The notes under the pieces were generated by a model, which had not been told where the DNA came from, searched no databases, and worked only from the letters and a program-made list of their open reading frames with translations. Source: Paenibacillus sp. 453mf (GTDB taxonomy: Bacteria > Bacillota > Bacilli > Paenibacillales > Paenibacillaceae). From it: DNA of 64,000 nucleotides. Below are positions 60,001 through 64,000 of the stretch, one piece after another. The DNA lies in NCBI RefSeq assembly GCF_900116105.1, contig NZ_FPAC01000001.1, forward strand, positions 2,036,862 to 2,100,861. The letters run 5' to 3'. The position numbers and the translations under genes are program-made. How positions within the stretch are numbered: position 1 is the first letter of the stretch; every line of letters starts with the position of its first letter.

Positions 60001-62049
60001 TTCAATATTGGAGGCTTCTTCTCTGCTAATCAGTACTAAAGCGGCACCATTCAGCAAGGCTCCATAAATATCAAATGTAGCTCCGTCAAACGCATAGTTT
60101 GAAATTTGCAATAGTCTGTCTGTTTTATCTATCTCGATATATCCGTTATTTATCATGGTTTTGATGACATTTCGGTGAGTAGCGGTCACCCCTTTGGGCT
60201 TACCCGTGGAACCAGAAGTATAGATGACGTACGCATCATAATCCGGATGCAGGTTAACGGTCGACTCTACGGCATAATTCATATTCTCTGATAACTGTAG
60301 ATCTGTTAAGGTCACAATCTCGCCATTAAATTCCGGTAAATCCATATCTGTTAACAGCACAAGCTGCTGTACGTCTGCATCCTCCATCATATAGGATAAA
60401 CGTTCAGACGGAAAAGTCGGATCAAGTGGAAGATAGGCCGCGCCTGTCTTCAATATAGCTAATATGGCAGTGATCATTTCACAAGAGCGCTGCGAGCATA
60501 GACCTACGATATCCCCTGGCTTAACTCCTTTATTTCTAAGTAGGTGTGACCATTTTTCTGAAATCTCGTTAAGCTCCCTATAGGTCCACTGCATGTTGCC
60601 CATAACGACCGCAGTCCTGTGTGGTTCTGCAGCAGCTTGCTGAGCAAAGAGATCAACTAGTGTTTGATCCATCGGATAATCTGCCTTCGTGTTATTCCAA
60701 TAGGATAAGTGCTCTGTTTCTTGATAAGTCAGGACTGAAATGTCTTTCACCTTTATTTCAGGGTTTCCCGCGATTTGAGTACAAACCATTTTTAAGTGAG
60801 AGAACAGACGCTGAATAAAACGAATAGAGTACATATCCTCGTTATAATTCATCTTTATTCTGATTTCTGTACCCGGGCCAATAGAAATGTTCAGGTCATA
60901 ATTTGTATGCTCATAAGCCTCAATGGAGCGGATCTTAAAGCCAAGACCAAGCTCTTCCGTATTGAACATACTGTCGCTAGCTGGGTAATTTTCATACACC
61001 AACAAATGATTGAATAGGGAACCCCCGCCCGCTTCCGCTTGGACATCGGCCAGTGATAGATAGCTATGTTCCTCCGCCAATACAGAGTTCTCATGAGTGG
61101 TTTTGACTAATTCTGCAAAAGTGGTTTCTGAACTCGATTGAATCCTGACAGGAGCGGCATTAATGAACAAGCCCATGATTTGATCAACATCAGGAATGGA
61201 GGTAGATCTTCCAGATACGATGGTTCCAAACACGACATCGTCAGAATCTGAATAATATTGAAGAACCACACCCCAAACCGCTTGAAATAGACTGCTCATC
61301 GTAACCTGATACTGACGAGATATGGCAGTAAGCTGATCGGTAAGTGATAATCCTAGATTAAACATGCTTTCTTGAATGTTCGAACGATCCTGGTTAGTAG
61401 GCGTTCTTTCTTGTGGAAATGAAGATTCCTCATAACCCGACAGATATTTATTCCAGTATGTTTTTGCCTGTGAAGCGTCCTTGGCTTCCAACCACTGAAT
61501 ATATCTCTTGTAAGGAATTACTCTGGAGAGCCTGACAGGCTCTCCAGAAATTTCTCCCCGATACAGTGCAAACCATTCTTGAAACAAAAGTCCGAGGCAC
61601 CAGCCGTCTATCAAAATATGGTGATTACTCCATATCAATTCATAGGCATTTATATTGGTTTTGATCAACGTTAATCTCAGTAAGGGACCTTTGGATAGGT
61701 CAAATCCAATCCTTCTATCCTCAATTGCAAGCTGAGATACGTGATTATTTCGTTCCGTCTCATGTATATTCGTTAAATCCACAAGTCTGATTTTAATGTT
61801 CCTATTCTTCAGCACTACTTGCCTTGGCTTATTGATTTTGTCATACACAAAGACAGTTCGAAGTATATCGTAACGATTTATGACTTTATTTAAGCTGTTT
61901 TCAAGCGCTTGTTCGTCTACATGCCCTTCCAACGAGAAGATCATCTGCTCGAAATACATATCTCCTTGATCATACAATGAATGAAACAGCAGGGATTCCT
62001 GCATAGGAGATAATGGATAAATATCTGCTATTTCTGTCTTGCTCATCAT
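48082..62049 (-). CDS. Non-ribosomal peptide synthetase, four C-A-T modules plus terminal C domain
   Basis: 4655 residues. Order, with approximate key-motif residues: C1 (HHILIDG, 160), A1 (FDGATFDIY, 650), T1 (LGGHSLKAM, 990); C2 (HHIISDG, 1195), A2 (1706), T2 (2058); C3 (2246), A3 (2763), T3 (3110); C4 (HHSISDG, 3303), A4 (3821), T4 (4168); C5 (HHAISDG, 4346) to the end. There is no thioesterase or reductase. Specificity codes by eye: A1 DGFFLGMVFK, A2 DGYFFGAVFK, A3 and A4 DGYFFGGVFK, all hydrophobic; A1 is close to isoleucine codes. C1 follows an epimerase in the previous protein, so it should accept a D-residue. AAGGAG lies 7 bases before ATG 62049. Confidence 0.95.
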   Translation of the reverse strand: MMSKTEIADIYPLSPMQESLLFHSLYDQGDMYFEQMIFSLEGHVDEQALENSLNKVINRYDILRTVFVYDKINKPRQVVLKNRNIKIRLVDLTNIHETERNNHVSQLAIEDRRIGFDLSKGPLLRLTLIKTNINAYELIWSNHHILIDGWCLGLLFQEWFALYRGEISGEPVRLSRVIPYKRYIQWLEAKDASQAKTYWNKYLSGYEESSFPQERTPTNQDRSNIQESMFNLGLSLTDQLTAISRQYQVTMSSLFQAVWGVVLQYYSDSDDVVFGTIVSGRSTSIPDVDQIMGLFINAAPVRIQSSSETTFAELVKTTHENSVLAEEHSYLSLADVQAEAGGGSLFNHLLVYENYPASDSMFNTEELGLGFKIRSIEAYEHTNYDLNISIGPGTEIRIKMNYNEDMYSIRFIQRLFSHLKMVCTQIAGNPEIKVKDISVLTYQETEHLSYWNNTKADYPMDQTLVDLFAQQAAAEPHRTAVVMGNMQWTYRELNEISEKWSHLLRNKGVKPGDIVGLCSQRSCEMITAILAILKTGAAYLPLDPTFPSERLSYMMEDADVQQLVLLTDMDLPEFNGEIVTLTDLQLSENMNYAVESTVNLHPDYDAYVIYTSGSTGKPKGVTATHRNVIKTMINNGYIEIDKTDRLLQISNYAFDGATFDIYGALLNGAALVLISREEASNIESLGNAFSKYDISVAFMTTALFNTLVDWNPDVLTEVRHILFGGEKASARHINTALTVMGPGRLLHMYGPTETTVFATCHTITESGSTPIGKPIHNTTAFILNRDLKPMPVGVSGELYIGGDGLSKGYRNRPALTSERFIEHPFYAGKKLYKTGDIVRRNEDGSIEYLDRADYQVKIRGHRIELGEIESKLKDLSEVKDAIVKTFHDQQGHLYLCAYIVPVQDNYFLDIAKCREELKKSLPDYMLPAVFHRMESPFALNSNGKVDRSRLPEPNITSSTFVPLSGPTEVALAEIWKEVLGIQQISALDHFFELGGHSLKAMMLTAKIHKVLGVKLSLHNVFQSPVLTDMARCIQMSQESQYMPILRAPIQETYPVSSAQKRVYIAQQLEKGQTNYNMPMILEIEGEFNRNRMESALRKLIERHESLRTSFVWIGETLRQKIIASKDVNWSMDYLEINDEDFAIYQSSGTAKKEWINQALDSFIRPFDLGNGPLIRAMVITLDETHHLLFMDTHHIISDGVSTGIIYQDLARLYQSKSLPVLELHYKDFAVYEEEYRSSSSYEKNQKYWRDQFAAALPEGEISTDYARPSVRSAAGKTLSFHIEVDLLDQLKRVAAANEVTLYMVLLAGYKILISRYSGTEDVVVGSPIAGRSHEDTHQMIGMFVNTLALRSQPKGRLRVHEWIREVKQQFMEAQAHGDYPLEDLLNDLNFSRDMSRHPLFDTLFVLQNMDIPPIELEHVAFRSAEWDWSQAKFDMTWGCRESPHGLDFIVEYAAFLYREETIQRMIGHFMTILEQMVHAPDMLLMDINMLTEEEHAWLNLHNRRQADYPHEASIPCLFLQQAVESAELPALIHGSKVMTYYQLNEAAEHFTRVLISMGVNPGDRVGLLADRSMEMIIAIVGILKAGAAYVPLDPALPEHRIEYILKDSGARFVVSTSGNAYDQEGITHIAYSDLLSQGKVVSELTRTTDRRSIAPEDIAYVMYTSGSTGQPKGVLTTHRNVVKISINNGFAELGKEDRMLQLSNYAFDGSTYEIFGALLNGASLHIITKDELLNAATLASIMEAQRITSAFMTTSLFNMMVDYDVTCFKHVNKLFFGGETASIQHVDKALDYLGEGRIFNAYGPTETTVFATTYPITNDLKQKSNVPIGRPIHNTSLYVRNAWGHEQPVGMPGELFIGGDGVAAGYLNNTSMTTERFIPNPQEQGKLMYRTGDLVRWSCEGELEYLGRMDGQVKVRGNRVETGEIESMLISNPAINQAVVVPVADTQGTVSLSAYVVCHESGIDKEAERLLYSEWREWLKSRLPDYMIPSTFMIIEAIPLTTNGKVDRSKLPEPVRLSHMTNKEQPENNIEVQLQKFWSEVLGVEGPGMLEHFFDLGGHSLKAMQLSVKVQHEFGINLSLQDIFLYPTIREQASLIHRQEAPSVKLTLPKAQAMEFYPVSSAQKRIYLASQYEHAGTSYNMPMLLRLEGKLDLRALNCAFQQLIMRHESLRTIFHLMGDEIKQQILPPGSVQWEIKKEETGSPLDDEAVQQWVSSQIKPFDLSSPYLIRAVVREQTLDHHLLFMDIHHIISDGVSTSIILNELFKLYSEVELPPLTIQYKDYAVWEEQYHRSEKYLAAKTYWTHMYKDEVPELNLPTSERRNLSQGLGGAKHSFYLDTELVSKMKNKMKEKDITLFMLLMAGYYVLLSKYAEQEKIVVGIPVAGRDVPEVEPVVGMFVQTLAIQSEPKADLSIDLYLDELKKTMLEAYKHADYPLEELIEELDVTRDSGRSPLFDTLFVLQNMNTAELLIEDVHIHQLEVPSSQSKFDMIWAGAEQDDVILMTVEYNQDIYSASFIRGLSSHYRHILEQLVDSVPVRIKDIELLADEEKQEISTFEGTTADYPRNSTIMELFRAQAERSPDHPAIVFEDRMVTYRELATRAAHLSAVLQEQGIRPGDRIGLLADRSIKMMVSIMGILGLGAAYVPLDPSFPSERLTYMLEDSEAKLLIAEAGMRVDGYDGAVLWLSEIDWSSQGIEWSQAGDEYGQVSLSPESAAYVMYTSGSTGKPKGVVTTHRNVVKTSVNNGFMDVQPEDRMLQLSNYAFDGSTYEIFGTLLNGATLYLIEKKHVLDAAELSQVMKRYGITSAFMTAALFNTLVDYDVTSLKHVRKLFFGGEAGSKKHVIKALDYVGPNRIANGYGPTETTVFAATYTVDEDVRAHSSVPIGKPIHNTKVYVLNRWGQRQPVGLPGELYIGGDGLAREYLKQPELTKERFNSHPFEQGERLYRTGDLVRWLPDGNLEFMDRLDRQVKIRGNRIELTEVENKLLELPEIKEAAVTAGRDEQGHSFLAAFLVPDEGVEHDKMHRYIRDCLREELPEYMIPTSIALLDKLPLTANGKVDRAALPKPYAYQTNSRITASNETERILVQIWTEILKVENIGIRDHFFELGGHSLKAMMLSGRVQQELQVKLSLQEIFTHDTIEEQALIVHDKKSDMNGRLAIIAAPVQETYPVSSSQWRLYYTQQLLKEGTSYNMPLAFEIKGYLDYGKLQEALSIVTKRHEALQTSYVMIGGELRQSIDPNREADFSIERKSWTKGVEDHSLTQSSIEKYVKSFIRPFDLSSGPLFRAGLLSISETRHVLVLDMHHSISDGISTSIIITELFQQYDGKELQPKPVLQYKDYAWWEQQYKGSEQYQAEEQYWLKEFSGELPQSSLPYDFNNASTKVPVGAISRLNIDTSLSQQLEDIASAHRTTLFTVLFGAYSILLSKYKQEEDVIIGVPEAGRQLSVTQGMVGMFVNTLPLRLKPIGNLTAVNYLGHVRDQLLTAFDHGSYPLEELLDQLKVSRIHPSQPLFDTLFVLQNMETYSLQSTSLHISQLETVSTQPKFDMTWGAVQTQDGLAVTIEYNANLFSAKTIERMLGHYEHVLEQLVAGNELLIQDIELLTVQEKLEINTFEGTTVDYPRESTIMELFQAQAERSPDHPAIVFEERMVTYRELATRAAHLSAVLQEQGIRPGDRIGLLADRSIEMMVSIMGILGSGAAYVPLDPSFPSDRLTYMLKDSEAKLLIAEAGMRVDGYDGAVLWLSEIDWSSQGIEWSQAGGEYGQESLSPESAAYVMYTSGSTGRPKGVVTTHRNVVKTSVNNGFMDVQPEDRMLQLSNYAFDGSTYEIFGALLNGATLYLIEKKHVLDAAELSQVMKRYGITSAFMTAALFNTLVDYDVTSLKHVRKLFFGGEAGSKKHVIKALDYVGPNRIANGYGPTETTVFAATYTVDEDVRAHSSVPIGKPIHNTKVYVLNRWGQRQPVGLPGELYIGGDGLAREYLKQPELTKERFISHPFEQGERLYRTGDLVRWLPDGNLEFMDRLDRQVKIRGNRIELTEVENKLLELPEIKEAAVTAGRDEQGHSFLAAFLVPDEGVEHDKVHRYIRDCLREELPEYMIPTSIALLDKLPLTANGKVDRHALPSPVNSMNGERPTNALEANLHKIWCDVLGIDEIGIEDHFFEAGGHSLKAMMLVARIQKEINLPIELQTIFDYPSIKLLAEYLATRSVQSSENYESIKRAPIQEVYRATPYQSYGYLSSLGNTDWNMPTAYLIQGELNLNRLKLSFQKLILRHEALRTSFELQGDHVVQRIRSRVRFQLEIEPLGSYSELSQVIKRFIQPFALDSASLLRAKILKLDRDEHILLLDMHHAISDGTSLGIILDELFKLYDGSELKSLELQYKDYSEWQHTKLEQGYFTAASDFWKSYLAGYRPVQLSPLQLEGTRASDHNGSHVRIEISKALIEQMKNSMNIEVTDYTIFYSTYLILLSQLTNEKDLIVGTYAFGRERAEVQEIVGLFINSIPLRYRVNTEDPMTDMFQKVQEMMNLALQHQHYPYEKMLEDLDIPLSPGENPLFNTMFNLNNFMLSALESKERDYCISSYPCEYDYCEYDIYVTAQELEEMYMIQFDYRTAIFEKQFMNKFTKHYMDLLKQIAYDPDTIINQLEHTNISTKAVIH
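49705..51245 (-). repeat. Near-identical adenylation-domain repeat, copy in module 4
   Basis: About 1.54 kb covering the end of the C-A linker through the whole A4 domain to the GKVDR end. It matches 52879-54419 without gaps at an offset of 3174 bases (1058 codons). In a 90-base stretch aligned by eye there is one difference. The flanking C and T domains are only ordinarily similar. Confidence 0.9.
52879..54419 (-). repeat. Near-identical adenylation-domain repeat, copy in module 3
   Basis: Partner of the repeat at 49705-51245. The boundaries lie in the C-A linker (near TTADYPRNSTIMELF) and just before the T domain (LPLTANGKVDRAALP), i.e. the repeat is one adenylation domain. Confidence 0.9.
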
Positions 62050-62077
62050 CCCTCAACTCCTTCTCATCTTATCGAAA

Positions 62078-64000
62078 TCAAAGCTCCTTGATGATATCCT
62101 CGATGTCGTCCAGCTCATCAAAAGTCAAATCTGAATCTGTGTAATCACTAGGTGTATACTCTTCCTCTCGATCAATACAATGATTGATTAAAGATTTCAA
62201 ATGAGAATTAAATTGCTCCAGCCTAAGATTTGCCGTGTTCTCCCCGATTACTTCAGGATTGTAGCGATAAGTTAGTTTAAACTTGCTCTTACTGATCACA
62301 CAGTTCCATTCTTCGTGATGTGTCATCCTGTTCAGTGGGCTGATTAGCTCACCCATAGGCATCGGTGAAAAATGGTCATCTCGGTTATTCTCATGATTCT
62401 CGAATTGACCTAGATAGTTAAATACAATGTCAGCGTTCGAGGCATTCAAGGCCTCCCCCATATCTGTAGTCAAATATTTGAGAACACCGTATCCCGCCCC
62501 TTTGTTCGGAATGCTGCGAAGCATCTCTTTCATGTTTCTAAGCGTATCACCCAAGTCTTGTGAGGAAGAGAGGATTACAGGATATATGGAAGTAAACCAT
62601 CCAATCGTGCGACTCAAATCTGACCCATCTACTAAATCTTCTCTCCCGTGCCCCTCCAGATGAATGAGTATCTCAGTCTCGTAAGTCATAGCAAGAGCTG
62701 ATAGCAGCAGATCATTCACTTCTGTATGATAAGCTCGATGAACCTCGGTTAAGAGCTGCAGGGTTACCGCTGCATCCAGTTCCATGCTTAATGTTGCGCT
62801 GTCTTTATATGTGCACGGTACCTGCTTACGACTATGAAGCGCTACAGCCCGTTCCTCTATTTCCTTCCAGTAAGATGCTTCTCTTTGATAATCCCCTCTC
62901 GCTGCTTGAGCAGCAAGACGATGACTCCAGTCAAAATAAGTGTCTGTATTATCCAGGATATAAGGTTCTTCTCCAGCAAGCATAGCGTTATAAATTTGCA
63001 TTAAATCCTCGATGAGAATTCTCCAAGACACGCCATCAATAATTAAATGATGTATGGCAATGAGGAGATGATCTCCTTGATCTGTTCTGAATATCCCAAG
63101 CTTACACAGCATGCTAGCAATATCCATCTGCGAATGAATGGCAGTTGCCAAGTACTCCATTTGTGCATCGTAATCTGTATGTTCTTCAAGCTCAAACGTA
63201 TCCAGCGTATAGAACGGCCCTTGGTCCAAAGGGCATACGATTTGTTTAGTGACCGCATTCTCCTTGGTGAAGCGAATTCGAAGGGCATCATGTTCGGCAA
63301 TCAGCTGAGCAAAGGAATCACGAAGCACCTGCTCATTCCATCCTCGCGCGTTATACAGCATCATCGACTGATTAAAGTGTCCCTCATCAACAAAGTTCTG
63401 TTCGAAGAACCAAATTTGAATTGGAGTGAGTGGGATTTCGCCAACCATAAGTCGTGATGATTCTCTTTTAATCTCTGTCCGTTCAAGGTATAGGGCGCAC
63501 TCGGCGATCGTTGGATACAGCATTAAATGTTTAACCTGCAATTTCCACTTCAGCTTAGCAAGCTTCGATACAATTTGAATCGACCTGATGGAGTCTCCCC
63601 CGAGCGTAAAAAAGTTATCGTCCACACCCATTTGGGTAACACCAAGCACTTCTGACCATACTTCAGACAGAACAATTTCCTCCTCAGTCTGTGGAGCAAC
63701 GTAGCTTTCTTGAATTAGATCGAGATCTGGATCTGGCAAAGCGCGATGGTCCAGCTTTCCATTTCGCGTCAACGGAAGCTGCGCAATGAATATGAAATAT
63801 GATGGTATCATGTACTCAGGGACTCTTTCTTGTAGGAATCTCCTGACTTCCTGTGTTGATAGATTTGCAGAATTAACGAGATACGCACAAAGATAATGTC
63901 CTGTATCCGCCTTTCGAGCAATAACTACGGCCTCTTTCACCAAAGGGTGCTCCATGAGCCTGGTTTCAATTTCCCCTGGCTCGATCCGATGTCCACGAAT
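62078..64000 (-). CDS. Non-ribosomal peptide synthetase, C-terminal A-T-E part (partial)
   Basis: The gene continues beyond the right edge; the frame is open to base 64000 (IRGHRIEPGEIETRL is the A8 core of its last adenylation domain). Visible: end of the A domain (LTRNGKLDHRALP, A10), a T domain with NFFTLGGDSIRSIQI (about base 63600; the GGDS form is typical before an epimerase), and an epimerisation domain with HHLIIDGVSWRIL, EGHGREDL and FNYLGQF motifs. The residue it loads is therefore converted to the D form. The acidic tail DLTFDELDDIEDIIKEL may dock to the next synthetase. It ends 28 bases before the next NRPS gene. Confidence 0.95.
   Translation of the reverse strand: MRGHRIEPGEIETRLMEHPLVKEAVVIARKADTGHYLCAYLVNSANLSTQEVRRFLQERVPEYMIPSYFIFIAQLPLTRNGKLDHRALPDPDLDLIQESYVAPQTEEEIVLSEVWSEVLGVTQMGVDDNFFTLGGDSIRSIQIVSKLAKLKWKLQVKHLMLYPTIAECALYLERTEIKRESSRLMVGEIPLTPIQIWFFEQNFVDEGHFNQSMMLYNARGWNEQVLRDSFAQLIAEHDALRIRFTKENAVTKQIVCPLDQGPFYTLDTFELEEHTDYDAQMEYLATAIHSQMDIASMLCKLGIFRTDQGDHLLIAIHHLIIDGVSWRILIEDLMQIYNAMLAGEEPYILDNTDTYFDWSHRLAAQAARGDYQREASYWKEIEERAVALHSRKQVPCTYKDSATLSMELDAAVTLQLLTEVHRAYHTEVNDLLLSALAMTYETEILIHLEGHGREDLVDGSDLSRTIGWFTSIYPVILSSSQDLGDTLRNMKEMLRSIPNKGAGYGVLKYLTTDMGEALNASNADIVFNYLGQFENHENNRDDHFSPMPMGELISPLNRMTHHEEWNCVISKSKFKLTYRYNPEVIGENTANLRLEQFNSHLKSLINHCIDREEEYTPSDYTDSDLTFDELDDIEDIIKEL

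Noticed and set aside
1-64000. CRISPR array, prophage, tRNA or rRNA genes
   Set aside because: No regularly spaced short repeats, no integrase or structural phage genes, and no tRNA- or rRNA-like sequence were noticed on either strand.

Overview
The window looks like a chromosomal segment of a Paenibacillus or close relative (inference). The signs are Firmicutes-type Shine-Dalgarno sequences, a T-box leader on leuA, two tiny YjcZ-family sporulation proteins, an S-layer-homology surface protein, secreted plant- and chitin-active enzymes, and a large NRPS locus. I saw no rRNA, tRNA, CRISPR array, insertion sequence or phage genes. Most genes lie on the minus strand.

Layout. 1-3236 (+): end of an acid-sugar catabolic cluster (beta-hydroxyacid dehydrogenase, GntP permease, DUF1537 kinase). 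3374-4411 (-): serine hydrolase. 4580-9938 (-): a large secreted subtilisin ending in a dockerin, followed by a cohesin-SLH protein; this looks like a two-part cell-surface attachment system. 10458-16472: GNAT enzyme, tandem yjcZ genes (+), T-box-controlled leuA, a broken CPBP protease gene, a TPR protein and a TIM-barrel epimerase-like protein. 16666-21314 (-): ECF sigma factor / membrane protein / ABC transporter operon. 21598-23261 (-): MarR / DUF5519 / haloalkane-dehalogenase-like operon with a readable promoter and repeated operator. 23513-25026 (-): three-gene operon of little-known proteins. 25466-28512 (-): type III PKS / methyltransferase / flavoprotein cassette. 28803-30152 (+): AA10 chitin monooxygenase. 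30225-33292 (-): SDR, C4-dicarboxylate-type symporter and a small hypothetical protein. 33456-37022: AraC regulator divergent from a family 1 pectate-lyase-like enzyme. 37163-41306 (-): LacI / Gfo-Idh-MocA / ThuA / Gfo-Idh-MocA sugar operon with its own palindromic operator. 41482-44774 (-): GlpX, YnfA, orphan pyrimidine-type binding lipoprotein and nucleoside deaminase. 45132-64000 (-): the 3' part of a non-ribosomal peptide locus.

The NRPS locus reads right to left. A partial synthetase ends A-T-E. A 4655-residue synthetase follows with four C-A-T modules and a terminal condensation domain, and no thioesterase. Then come a 49-residue acidic protein, a TetR regulator that appears to use a non-canonical start codon, an MFS exporter and a type II thioesterase. 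The adenylation domains of modules 3 and 4 are near-identical 1.5 kb repeats, while their C domains differ. All four specificity pockets, read by eye, are hydrophobic.

The observations I rate highest are the cohesin-SLH/dockerin-protease pair, the NRPS terminal C domain with the duplicated A domains, the srsABC-like type III PKS cassette, the tiny gene after the NRPS, and the ECF sigma operon with no recognisable zinc anti-sigma factor. All family calls were made by reading the translated sequence; no database search was run.
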